A stretch of 13,337 bases of DNA, taken from contig PNNU01000043.1 of assembly GCA_013824385.1 (NCBI GenBank), positions 1-13,337 of the forward strand. Direction: 5' to 3'. Below the pieces are notes generated by a model, which saw only the letters and a program-made list of their open reading frames with translations, did no database searches and had not been told where the DNA came from. Position 1 is the first letter of the stretch. Each line of letters opens with the position of its first letter. The stretch comes from Anaerolinea sp. (GTDB taxonomy: Bacteria > Chloroflexota > Anaerolineae > Anaerolineales > Anaerolineaceae). The translations under genes were made by a program, and so were the position numbers. This document shows positions 6,164 to 13,282 of this stretch, in pieces.

Positions 6164-7384
6164 ATGAAAGAAAAAATCCAAATATTAATTGTTGAAGACA
6201 GCGAAATTACGCTCTATAAATTAAAAGCCATTCTACTGCGTCTTGGATTTGAAGTAACCGCACACAACCGTCCGCAAAACGCGCTGGATTGGTTGGCCTC
6301 AAGCCACAAGACACCGGACCTGATCATCTCGGACGTAATGATGCCTGGCATGGATGGCTATACATTTATCAAAATGATTCGGGCCAACCCGCAAACGTCA
6401 AAGGTTCCTGTGATTATGCTCACCAGCCAGACGGATCTTAAAGACAAAGTGGCAGGGCTCGAAGCTGGTGCAGATGACTTTATCAGCAAGACAGTCAGCC
6501 CGGATGAACTTGAGTTGAGGGTTAAGGCTCTTTTATCACGCAACCAGGATAAAAACCAATCCATTTCTCAGTCTTCCTCAAAAGTTTTTTCTGTCTTCAG
6601 CCTGCGCGGCGGAGTGGGTACTACTTCAATTGCGGTCAACCTGGCCATTGCCATTGCCCAGACACTTGAAATTAAAACCTGTCTATGGGATATGGCTCTT
6701 TCTGGTGGGCAGTGTGCCTTGATGCTCAACCTCAAACCCAAAAATACTCTGGCTTCGCTGGCTGATTGGCCTGAAGGCAGCATCGAAGAGGGTTTGTTAA
6801 GTTCCATGATTCTGGATCATGCTTCTGGCATCAGCCTGCTGCCATCTCCGCAGTTCTTTGAAGAAGGCGATCTGGTAACGCGCGCCACCGTGGATCTGGT
6901 TTGGCCGCCCCTGCAGTTGATTGCACCTTTTATAGTGGTGGATGCCGGTAACCATTTTACCGATCCGATCATATCCGTGCTTGAGCGCAGCGACGCCATA
7001 ATCGTGCCTCTGGCGCCTGAGCTGGCTTCTGTGAATGCTGCCTATCAGGTTCTTCGCCTTTTTGAAGAGATGGGCATTGAACGCCGCAAGGTGCTGCCTG
7101 TAGTAAACGAGATCTTCCCAAAAAGCTCACTCACCTCAGCCAAAATAGCTGAAGGGTTAAAAAAAGAGGTCTTTGCCGAGATTCCGCTCGACAGCGTCAA
7201 CATGGTGCGTGCCATTAACCAGGGTACACCTTACATGACCATCGCCCCGCGGACTTCGACCAGCGCGGCTTTTACCAAAATGGCGCAGAGGCTGACAGCT
7301 GTGAGAAAGGAACTAGAAAAAGAGGATGCTCCAGAGAAACCAATTATTAGATTAACCGACAATAAATTTCAAAGATATTTTTAA
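6164..7384 (+). CDS. Receiver domain fused to CpaE/TadZ-like MinD-superfamily ATPase
   Basis: 406 residues. Residues 5-126 are a full receiver domain (E11/D12, D57 in SDVMMPGMDG, T87, K109). A polar linker at 127-139 leads to a ParA/MinD-type ATPase (140-395) with a deviant P-loop RGGVGTTS (148-155), a DMALSGGQCALML switch-like region (176-188) and FIVVDAG (256-262) as Walker B-like strand. Both signature lysines of the MinD P-loop are replaced (R148, T153), as happens in CpaE/TadZ proteins, which place pilus or secretion machinery at the pole. No tad/cpa genes lie nearby. An in-frame TTG at 6152 exists, but the ATG at 6164 has GGAGG five bases upstream and starts at the first receiver strand. 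Probably the output of the phosphorelay begun by the gene upstream. Confidence 0.9.
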   Translation: MKEKIQILIVEDSEITLYKLKAILLRLGFEVTAHNRPQNALDWLASSHKTPDLIISDVMMPGMDGYTFIKMIRANPQTSKVPVIMLTSQTDLKDKVAGLEAGADDFISKTVSPDELELRVKALLSRNQDKNQSISQSSSKVFSVFSLRGGVGTTSIAVNLAIAIAQTLEIKTCLWDMALSGGQCALMLNLKPKNTLASLADWPEGSIEEGLLSSMILDHASGISLLPSPQFFEEGDLVTRATVDLVWPPLQLIAPFIVVDAGNHFTDPIISVLERSDAIIVPLAPELASVNAAYQVLRLFEEMGIERRKVLPVVNEIFPKSSLTSAKIAEGLKKEVFAEIPLDSVNMVRAINQGTPYMTIAPRTSTSAAFTKMAQRLTAVRKELEKEDAPEKPIIRLTDNKFQRYF

Positions 7385-7390
7385 GAAGAG

Positions 7391-7654
7391 TGCCAACGAG
7401 ATCATTGCTCCAGGTAACCCGTGATAGTTAGTCCCACTAAAAGTTGTTGATAGAATCTGGGCAAGTCTAAAACAGCATAGGGCAACCTAAGTGAGATTAA
7501 GCATCAAGACACCATCAAGACACCATCAAGGGTTAGCTGGCATCAAGAGTCTCTTTAGGGACAGGTGCAAAGTAGCAAACATAAAGCATTTTGAACGAAG
7601 TGAAAGTTAGACGCTCAAGGAGCCGTACTGTTTAATAGGCTAATAGCGGCAGCG
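7391..7654 (+). other. Gene-free spacer, possible decayed group II intron
   Basis: No reading frame of note. The sequence has the look of group II intron RNA: GTGCC near 7390 resembles an intron 5' end, the stretch GGTAACCCGTG to GGGCAACCTAAGTGAGA (about 7414-7495) resembles domain I, TTAGT-CCC-ACTAA can form a hairpin, and CTCAAGGAGCCGTA (7614-7627) matches the entry strand of domain V. The returning strand of domain V (GTACGGTTC in intact introns) is missing, so any intron would be truncated and unable to splice. It contains no maturase gene. This rests on remembered consensus, not a covariance search; random resemblance is possible. Confidence 0.35.
7502..7530. repeat. Short tandem duplication
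   Basis: ACACCATCAAG occurs twice in direct succession (7509-7519 and 7520-7530), preceded by a partial unit CATCAAG (7502-7508), with another CATCAAG at 7541-7547. It looks like slippage in non-coding DNA. Confidence 0.85.
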
Positions 7655-7683
7655 AAAATACACCAGTAAAATGTGTATTTTTT
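7655..7683. terminator. Likely bidirectional terminator between convergent genes
   Basis: AAAATACAC (7655-7663) and GTGTATTTT (7673-7681) form a 9-base stem with a 9-base loop, followed by T on the plus strand and bounded by A-rich sequence that reads as T on the minus strand. It sits just past the stop of the metallo-beta-lactamase-fold gene (7687) and downstream of the receiver-ATPase gene, so it can serve both. The stem is AT-rich, so efficiency is uncertain. Confidence 0.55.
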
Positions 7684-7686
7684 GAT

Positions 7687-8991
7687 TTAAATTGGTACCT
7701 GTGCTTCAATCACTCCTTCACCGATCAAGGTGAACCCGGCATGTACCGCTTCTTCTGGTTTATCACTTCTAGCAATTTTGCACCCCTCTTTCTTTTGAAG
7801 TTCAGTGATCAGGTCTTCTTTCGGCACCATCGGCCAATTGCTGGTTGGATTTACCGATATCATGGCTAATACATTTTTGCCCATGATATCTTGCACAAAT
7901 TCAACGGGGGTCGCATTATGGCTGCCGTGGTGGCCGACTTTATAAAAAGTCACCGTTTTTAACAGTTTGCGCAAATCGGGGTTATCCAGCGCCAGATGCC
8001 AAGAGCCCCATTGTGCATCTCCGGGGAATAACAGAACGGCTTTGCCGATTTGGAATACCAATACCAGGCTTGTACCATTGAGCGCTCTATCCAACACTGA
8101 CGCCATACCCTCATCCATACCAAAACTGGCTAACTCTAAATATTTTCGATCATCATTGCTGAGATCGTTGAATAAAAAAGGATATTTGATTTGATATTCA
8201 TCCGGTGTGATAGCCCAATCTTTGCGAAAGGGTAACGGATGCATCATTGTCTCATTGAGCTCCGAATTGACCATCTTCAGGTAACTCTGACCTGCTGGTG
8301 GATCCATTTCAGTGATCACATCTGGATCATGCGATGGGCCGAGAACGTTGATGGTCACCCCAGGGAGTGTTGGTGTGGTAAACCATGTGGCAGATGCATT
8401 CTCTTCTGGCAAATAACGCATTTGGGGGTCATTGGCAAAACCATTGTAGAGCGTATTCATCGCACCTTCATTTGACATTGCGTTCATGGCCATTTCGAAA
8501 CTCGATTTGGCTGCCATATTTGTGGAATCATCACTAATTGCTACTTTCAAGCGATTCACCAGGTTTTCGGCCAGTCTTGCATGCAGTTCACGGATTTTCC
8601 GCGCTTTGGGATCATTCGGCTTTTCTGTCCACGGCATCCACACTTCTCCAACTTCAACCTCAGCCCAGGCTGGATCATCAAACCCCGAAATATGATCCTT
8701 GTGGCGGTGTGTGGCGACCAAAACATCAATGCGTGGAGATCCGTCAGAAGTATCTTTGACCTCTTTTATAACCAGTTTGACCATTTCTTTCATCGATTTG
8801 CTGTTTTCGCCCAATTTGATTGATCCACAGTCAAACAACACTTTATATTTTTTTCCATCTGGTTTGGGAATCAATAGCAAAAAACAATCTCCGAAACCGA
8901 CATCGTACATGCGAACAGTGAGAGGTTCGCCGGCCTTGTTGGATTTTTTCTTGGAGATATTCAATTTGGAGGGTGTCGGTTGGAGGCTCAT
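7687..8991 (-). CDS. ComEC-like metallo-beta-lactamase-fold hydrolase
   Basis: 434 residues. The N-terminal strand MYDVGFGDCFLL (28-39) is the VGxGD-type entry seen in ComEC/Rec2-like MBL proteins. H95-R-H97-K-D99-H100 is the HxHxDH zinc motif, FPGDAQ (322-327) gives the bridging aspartate D325, and GHHGSHNATP (353-362) gives the late histidines. All expected metal ligands of a nuclease or phosphodiesterase-like MBL seem present. An insert of roughly 200 residues separates the first motif from the aspartate, with no family I recognise. No signal peptide or membrane span, so it is probably cytoplasmic and lacks the ComEC channel. The start at 8991 overlaps the metallopeptidase stop as ATGA, with AAGGAG seven bases upstream: the two proteins are co-translated. 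The substrate is unknown; nucleic acid or a phosphodiester is likeliest for this subgroup. Confidence 0.88.
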   Translation of the reverse strand: MSLQPTPSKLNISKKKSNKAGEPLTVRMYDVGFGDCFLLLIPKPDGKKYKVLFDCGSIKLGENSKSMKEMVKLVIKEVKDTSDGSPRIDVLVATHRHKDHISGFDDPAWAEVEVGEVWMPWTEKPNDPKARKIRELHARLAENLVNRLKVAISDDSTNMAAKSSFEMAMNAMSNEGAMNTLYNGFANDPQMRYLPEENASATWFTTPTLPGVTINVLGPSHDPDVITEMDPPAGQSYLKMVNSELNETMMHPLPFRKDWAITPDEYQIKYPFLFNDLSNDDRKYLELASFGMDEGMASVLDRALNGTSLVLVFQIGKAVLLFPGDAQWGSWHLALDNPDLRKLLKTVTFYKVGHHGSHNATPVEFVQDIMGKNVLAMISVNPTSNWPMVPKEDLITELQKKEGCKIARSDKPEEAVHAGFTLIGEGVIEAQVPI

Positions 8992-10937
8992 GAGTTTACT
9001 CCTTGATGCAGCGCTGAAATACGCATGCGCATTTTTGACCGCTGACTGAGATAGTTTTGATCACCATAGGCCATTTGTGGATCTTTAAGATCAGTGGCGG
9101 CCAAATAAGCACGCTGCCGATCGAGACGTTGTTCGCCTCTTTTGCGTGCGTCTTCTCTAAGCGACGCGGAGGGGAGGGGTTTTGAAATAAGGTATCGAAT
9201 CCGCCCGTCTGTTCCAACTACGATGGTTGTTCCACCACGCAGGGGAATCCCACCCATCTTTTCTGTCTCTGTATCATCTTTTTGAGTAAATTGAACAACC
9301 AATTCGGTCTGTAATTGGCCGGTCGGGGTAACCCTGAAGGATGTATGAAATCCGCTTACCTGGATGGGATGTTCTGGATCAAGATCTAAATTTCGGGCGT
9401 TTTCCATGGCATATTTATGTAAACTTTTTGCCAAGTAAGAATCAGGATCATCTTCGTTATCCAGCTTGTAATTTGCTGATGAAGTTGGAGCCTTTTTTTG
9501 ACTGACATCTTCATTAATTATGTTTGGACGAAAGTTTCTCGCAACTGTATAAAACTCGTTAGTCCATTTAATTTTTTCAGGATCCAACCACGGTAATTCT
9601 ATAGGTTCTTCCCAGATCAGCGATTCCTCCGCCAGAGAAACCACTTTTTCCGGATAAATTCCTCTCGCACGGAATGCCTCAATCATTGCACCGCGCAGGC
9701 CGTTTTCATCGGCTGGGTAAAGCTCGTAATCAGTTGTGACCAGCGCTCGTAAGTAGTCTCCGAAAGTAATATCCACTGGAGGCATGTAATCAAAAGCGCG
9801 GATACACATATTGAGGATTGATTTTGCCGTTTGGCTGGCCTCTTTCGCCACTCGGTTGACCAAATCGGGGTGCATGTCTCCCGAAGGTAAAATACCGGTT
9901 CCGCTCGTCGCAATGCGGATCAGGTCCTGGATGCGCCTTTGGTATATATTAAAGAATGCCTCAAAAACCGCCGCCACCAAAATAGATCCGCGTTCATGCA
10001 CCTCAAGAATGACCGGGCTGAGGCGTTTTGGCATGGCGTCACTGCCGGTATTTATAGCTGAACGAAGCGCCTGGTTGGCTCCAGTGGCATATCCAAACTG
10101 CTGGGCCAACTCAATAAGACTTTTACCTGTGTTGATTTTAGCGTGGGTTTTTTGGATTTCTTGCGTAAGAATGTCTTGAAATGTGAAATGTTGGAGGAGG
10201 GCTACTATATCGGCAAAACCTTCGTGGAAGGCCAGTACATCCGGATTGGTTGGTTCAATGAAGTTCTTACGCAGACGATTTACCACTGCATGTGTGAATT
10301 CATGCACGATAATGTCATGCGACAGGCAGGTATAGACAATTTGACCGGGGAGGTTTGGGCCCGGGTCTATGGGGTCAGCACAAAAGTAACCAAACAGAAT
10401 CGCATTTAAACCAGGGTCAAAATAGGCATTTGCGCCATAAAAGGCGTGCGGGAATAAACGTAAGCGGGGCTTGGTTTTGCTTTTGTAAAACTCAATCGGC
10501 CGGCCTAAAGCATACTCAAAGTTCTCCAGAGTGCGCATGGCAATTGCATAGACCATTTGTTGATGAAAACGCGGATCTGATTCAGCCGGTTCCAGACCGT
10601 TCAACATTAATATGTCTTTATCATTCAGATCAACAGGCGGATAAAAACAACCTCGAGCGCCGTCATAATCAATTACTTCAATCCGCGAACCCTTTGGTCC
10701 ACTTTCTACTTCCTCGTTTTGTATCTCAATGGTGATGCGGTTGCCAGGGTTGCGTGCCTGCATGGGATCGGATGCAAAAATCCGCAGCGGACGTCTTATG
10801 GGATGGGCTGTAATATATTTTGAATTCAATCGTTCCATGTCTGCCTCCAAACAAAGGTCATCGAGCTTATTGAAATAGCTCGTCAAGACAGGGACCCTCA
10901 ATTGTGCATTGATGAATTCGCGGAGATTGCTGCCCAC
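8988..10937 (-). CDS. HEXXH zinc metallopeptidase, gluzincin (M4-like), intracellular
   Basis: 649 residues from a GTG at 10937. H212-E-F-T-H216 is the zinc and catalytic motif, and E239-GFA-D243 about 23 residues later matches the third ligand and the ExxxD arrangement of thermolysin-like gluzincins. HERGSILVAAVFEAF (near 315-330) resembles the active-site histidine region of M4 peptidases. No signal peptide or propeptide is seen, unlike secreted M4 enzymes. The C-terminal third (after about residue 480) is rich in charged residues, and I do not recognise a domain there. It is followed by, and coupled to, the MBL-fold gene. The start is doubtful: no Shine-Dalgarno precedes the GTG, and 28 open codons upstream read like protein but offer no ATG, GTG or TTG. 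Function is unknown; a two-component effector or defence module is inference. Confidence 0.83.
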   Translation of the reverse strand: MGSNLREFINAQLRVPVLTSYFNKLDDLCLEADMERLNSKYITAHPIRRPLRIFASDPMQARNPGNRITIEIQNEEVESGPKGSRIEVIDYDGARGCFYPPVDLNDKDILMLNGLEPAESDPRFHQQMVYAIAMRTLENFEYALGRPIEFYKSKTKPRLRLFPHAFYGANAYFDPGLNAILFGYFCADPIDPGPNLPGQIVYTCLSHDIIVHEFTHAVVNRLRKNFIEPTNPDVLAFHEGFADIVALLQHFTFQDILTQEIQKTHAKINTGKSLIELAQQFGYATGANQALRSAINTGSDAMPKRLSPVILEVHERGSILVAAVFEAFFNIYQRRIQDLIRIATSGTGILPSGDMHPDLVNRVAKEASQTAKSILNMCIRAFDYMPPVDITFGDYLRALVTTDYELYPADENGLRGAMIEAFRARGIYPEKVVSLAEESLIWEEPIELPWLDPEKIKWTNEFYTVARNFRPNIINEDVSQKKAPTSSANYKLDNEDDPDSYLAKSLHKYAMENARNLDLDPEHPIQVSGFHTSFRVTPTGQLQTELVVQFTQKDDTETEKMGGIPLRGGTTIVVGTDGRIRYLISKPLPSASLREDARKRGEQRLDRQRAYLAATDLKDPQMAYGDQNYLSQRSKMRMRISALHQGVNS

Positions 10938-11501
10938 CTGAAAGAGAACGGTTTGGTCGCTTTCCGGTTTTATGAGGATTCCCCAATAATTAACCGGTAA
11001 AAAATTTGAATCAATACCCTTTTAGTGAAACAATAGATGCCGCTCAAAAAGATAAGAATCTTAATTTATTATATTGCGTTGTCAAGCAATCGCAATACTC
11101 AATTTTGAGTGAATGAATCAATAATGTGGGAGGATACAAATTCAAGACAAGAATTAATCTGCGGTGTCTTAATTTTAAGAATACAAAAACCTTGACATAT
11201 GGTTTATACTTAATGTGTAGAACAAAAGTTCTTGTACTTTACTAATTGAAAATATTGGAATTGTTTTAGTGGATTTTTACGAGTGCGAGCGAGTGGTGTT
11301 GAAGTGATAGGAGTTGAATTGTTTCGAATTGTTTTTGATATCGCGGTCAATTGAATAAAGAACAAATAAGATTTGCGTGGTCACGTTAATAATTCTAAAA
11401 GCTGATTTCGATTCGAACCATTCGTTCCCACATTTTTTTCAAAAAAACAAAAAATGGATAATTCCGGTTGATCGAGGATGATCAAAAGAAAAGAGAGACT
11501 T
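10938..11501. other. AT-rich gene-free stretch upstream of the peptidase operon
   Basis: About 560 bases without a convincing gene on either strand. It holds the 28-codon open extension of the peptidase frame (10938-11021), a possible minus-strand promoter (11058-11085), the palindrome ACTCAA-TT-TTGAGT (11097-11110), an isolated TTGACA on the plus strand (11192-11197) without a good -10, and GAAC-AAAA-GTTC (11220-11231). AT-rich runs near 11434-11458 do not form a GC-rich terminator. A small RNA in this stretch cannot be excluded. Confidence 0.6.
11058..11085 (-). promoter_or_regulatory. Candidate promoter of the peptidase-MBL operon
   Basis: On the minus strand a consensus TTGACA (11080-11085) is followed after 16 bases by TAAGAT (11058-11063, four of six matches). 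Transcription would start near 11051, giving a leader of about 114 bases to the GTG at 10937. The palindrome ACTCAATTTTGAGT lies just upstream of the -35 and could bind a regulator. Confidence 0.45.
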
Positions 11502-11975
11502 TTAATCCAGCACGCAGCTTTGCAGAAGTTTTTTGAAATCTTCCCGCAGTTTGGGGTGGGTGAACATCAGTTTTGGTGCGGACCCCAATTCGCCAACCAC
11601 GGCGCCATCCTGTGCATATGCCTGGCACAGCTCCAACACAGTGGAACGTAGCATATCGAATACGAAAACGCAAGTTTCGGGTTCCCATTCACCCGTGTCA
11701 GGGATGGCTTTGCCGGTCAAATAGTTAAAGCCGCGCTGATCCAACTCACTGCATAATTGTTGGTGGCGCTTCATATTTTCATCCGTGCTGAGTGTGGTGG
11801 ATTGCGGGTTATACGCAGTCAAATAGGCATAGCTGCATGCCTTGAATTGCGACAATAAGTTGTCGAGTTCAGGGTCAGGTACACCAATAGAAAGGGTCAG
11901 GTGAGATCCATCTGGCAGGTCAACGGTGTAGCGTGTAGTCATGCTGGCGGTAAAGAAGGCGTGTAATTTGCTCAT
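11502..11975 (-). CDS. DUF3293 domain-containing protein
   Basis: 157 residues, small and soluble. The central part, YLTAYNPQSTTLSTDENMKR (51-70) followed by L.SELDQRGFNYLTGKAIPDTGEWEPE (to about 100) and CVFVFDM, carries the AYNP, S-x-x-x-N and W-x-E signatures I associate with DUF3293, a family of unknown function. The N-terminal 20 residues are poorly typed. The ATG at 11975 lacks a Shine-Dalgarno; a second ATG at 11942 also lacks one, so the start could be either. It is a single gene between the AT-rich stretch and rnpB; a palindrome (12007-12022) lies 31 bases upstream. Role unknown. Confidence 0.8.
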   Translation of the reverse strand: MSKLHAFFTASMTTRYTVDLPDGSHLTLSIGVPDPELDNLLSQFKACSYAYLTAYNPQSTTLSTDENMKRHQQLCSELDQRGFNYLTGKAIPDTGEWEPETCVFVFDMLRSTVLELCQAYAQDGAVVGELGSAPKLMFTHPKLREDFKKLLQSCVLD

Positions 11976-12006
11976 TGGGTTGAATGATCGCTGAAATTAT
12001 TATTGG

Positions 12007-12022
12007 TGCATCCACGGATGCA
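12007..12022. promoter_or_regulatory. Palindrome upstream of the DUF3293 gene
   Basis: TGCATCC and GGATGCA are perfect 7-base arms around a 2-base centre. Its place 31 bases before the start codon suits an operator overlapping a promoter, but no -10 or -35 is clear. Function is speculative. Confidence 0.3.
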
Positions 12023-12063
12023 GCGATAACTTTCTAAAATAATTAGTAATCCAGGCCGGTCTA

Positions 12064-12080
12064 TACCCCCAAAGGGGGTA
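12064..12080. other. Perfect hairpin downstream of rnpB (possible terminator)
   Basis: TACCCCC and GGGGGTA pair as a 7-base GC-rich stem around AAA, about 60 bases past the 3' end of the RNase P RNA on the minus strand. No T-run follows on that strand (CTCTCTTTT follows on the plus strand), so it may be a weak or processed terminator. Confidence 0.4.
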
Positions 12081-12140
12081 CTCTCTTTTACAAAGTTTTT
12101 AGGATATTAATAATTCTAAGTAAGTATAAGTTAGTTGTTT

Positions 12141-12539
12141 AATCCAGGCTGATCGATAAGCCGCTTTCTGTTACTCGGAGGGTATGCCGAAGCACGACTC
12201 CAAATATGACGGTCATCTCTCTAGGTCGGACGTTACCGTCCGACTCATGCAGCCTACCCGAGACTCATAAGAAAACGAGCCGCTTCCCTCCACCCGAAGG
12301 TGAAATTGGTCTCTGCTTGGCCTTGCTCCAACCGGGGGTTACCTGGCCGCTGCATTACTGCAGACGCCGGTGGTCTCTTACACCACCTTTTCACCCTTAC
12401 CCAATTACGGGCGGTTTGTCTCTGTGGCCCGATCCGGCAGGTTTCCCCGCCCCGGGGGTTACCCGGCGGTTTGCTCTGTGGAGAGCGGACTTTCCTCGAA
12501 GCCCGAAGGCTCCGCGACCATCTGACCAGCCTGGACTTT
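12141..12539 (-). ncRNA. rnpB: RNase P RNA, bacterial class A
   Basis: The catalytic RNA of RNase P, which removes 5' leaders from pre-tRNAs. On the minus strand the conserved blocks are in order: GAGGAAAGTCC (12487-12497) near the 5' end, ACAGAG with CAAACCGCC, GGGTAAGGGTGAAA, a GTAAGAGACCACCG block, CAGGTAACCC followed by GGAGCAAGGCC (the L15 region that pairs with tRNA CCA), GGTAGGCTGC, and ACAGAAAGCGGCTTAT (12156-12171) near the 3' end. The terminal helix P1 forms between CCAGGCTGGTC at the 5' end and GATCAGCCTGG at the 3' end, which sets the limits at about 12539 and 12141, nearly 400 bases. The class A architecture is typical of most bacteria. Any open frame on either strand here is not a gene. 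Confidence 0.96.
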
Positions 12540-12540
12540 G

Positions 12541-12569
12541 AGTTTACCTTCAAGCAGGAGGCTCGTCAA
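12541..12569 (-). promoter_or_regulatory. Promoter of rnpB
   Basis: TTGACG (12564-12569), a 17-base spacer and TAAACT (12541-12546) on the minus strand place the transcription start near 12536, right at the 5' strand of helix P1. It lies directly after the terminator of the upstream gene, so rnpB is an independent unit. Confidence 0.75.
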
Positions 12570-12575
12570 TAAGAT

Positions 12576-12608
12576 AAAAAAAAAGAGCGGCAACCGTGAC
12601 CGCCGCTC
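12576..12608 (-). terminator. Strong intrinsic terminator of the CBS-ACT gene
   Basis: GAGCGGC and GCCGCTC form a 7-base GC-rich stem with a 10-base loop (12585-12608), followed on the minus strand by nine T residues (12576-12584). It lies 21 bases past the stop of the CBS-ACT gene and insulates rnpB from it. Confidence 0.93.
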
Positions 12609-12628
12609 AGTTGGATCAATAAATAAAA

Positions 12629-13282
12629 TTACCCGATCTTCGTCTCGCGGATGTCGATGATGCTTTCTACGGCAGGGGCAACGGCTTTCTTAAGTGCTTC
12701 AAGGCCAATGCCGACGACTTTGATGGTAAAGATTCGGGTCTCGGCGCGGGAGCCTAAAATGGCTGCCAGACCTAAAACATCACCGCCAAGCTTATGGATG
12801 ATGCCGGCGATCTCGTAAAGTTTTCCCGGTTGGTCGACCACTTCCGCAGTCAGACGAACTCCTGGAATACGTCCACCCATCATTTCGAGCATGATGTGGA
12901 AGATATCCGTCTCGGTGATCATGCCTACCAGGCTTTTTTCGCGCAGGACGGGCAGGCTGCTGATATTGTTATCGGCCATAATGCGGGCGGCTTCTTCTAT
13001 TGGGCAATCTTCGGTAGTGGTAATGACTTTGGAACACATCACGCGTTCCACGGTGATCTTGTTGAGCAGGGCGGTGATTTCCCAAACATTGAGGGTGGTA
13101 GCTTCTGATGGCTTGGCGTTAAGCAGATCGCCTTCCGTAACAATACCGATCAGTTTTCCGTGTTTGTCTACTACCGGGTAGCGCCTAACTTTGTCTTGAT
13201 GCATGCGCGCCAGGGCATCTTGAATGGATACATCCGCAGTGATGGTCAACACCGGACTGGTCATACGTTCTTTCACTAACAT
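12629..13282 (-). CDS. CBS-CBS-ACT domain protein (AcuB-like)
   Basis: 217 residues in three parts: CBS domain 1 (about 6-56, MTSPVLTITADVSIQDAL to GIVTEGDLL), CBS domain 2 (78-133, VMCSKVITTTEDCPIEEAA to GMITETDIF), and an ACT domain (141-212, GVRLTAEVVDQPGKLYEIAGI). CBS pairs bind adenine nucleotides, and ACT domains bind amino acids or similar ligands, so this is a cytoplasmic sensor or regulator. The layout and length resemble AcuB of Bacillus, found with acetoin genes, but no acetoin gene is nearby and the name should not be carried over. The frame runs to a TTG near the window edge, yet the ATG at 13282 has AAAGGAG eight bases upstream and begins just before CBS 1. A strong terminator follows; the partner is unknown. 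Confidence 0.92.
   Translation of the reverse strand: MLVKERMTSPVLTITADVSIQDALARMHQDKVRRYPVVDKHGKLIGIVTEGDLLNAKPSEATTLNVWEITALLNKITVERVMCSKVITTTEDCPIEEAARIMADNNISSLPVLREKSLVGMITETDIFHIMLEMMGGRIPGVRLTAEVVDQPGKLYEIAGIIHKLGGDVLGLAAILGSRAETRIFTIKVVGIGLEALKKAVAPAVESIIDIRETKIG

Noticed and set aside
7502..7547. Repeated CATCAAG units as a possible CRISPR or iteron array
   Set aside because: Units are only 7-11 bases with no regular spacers; local slippage duplication is enough.
9811..10179. 122-codon plus-strand open frame
   Set aside because: It is antisense to the metallopeptidase gene and overlaps its HEXXH-downstream region; the translation has no family features.
11192..11220. Plus-strand promoter for a small RNA
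   Set aside because: TTGACA is perfect but no acceptable -10 lies at 16-18 bases, and no terminator hairpin is seen downstream before 11501.
11410..11422. GGTTCGAATC on the minus strand, resembling a tRNA T-loop
   Set aside because: The surrounding bases do not form acceptor, D or anticodon arms; it is too short to argue for a tRNA-derived attachment site.
12206..12572. Open frames on both strands (about 90-110 codons)
   Set aside because: They lie entirely inside the RNase P RNA gene (or run just past its 5' end), whose conserved blocks explain the sequence.
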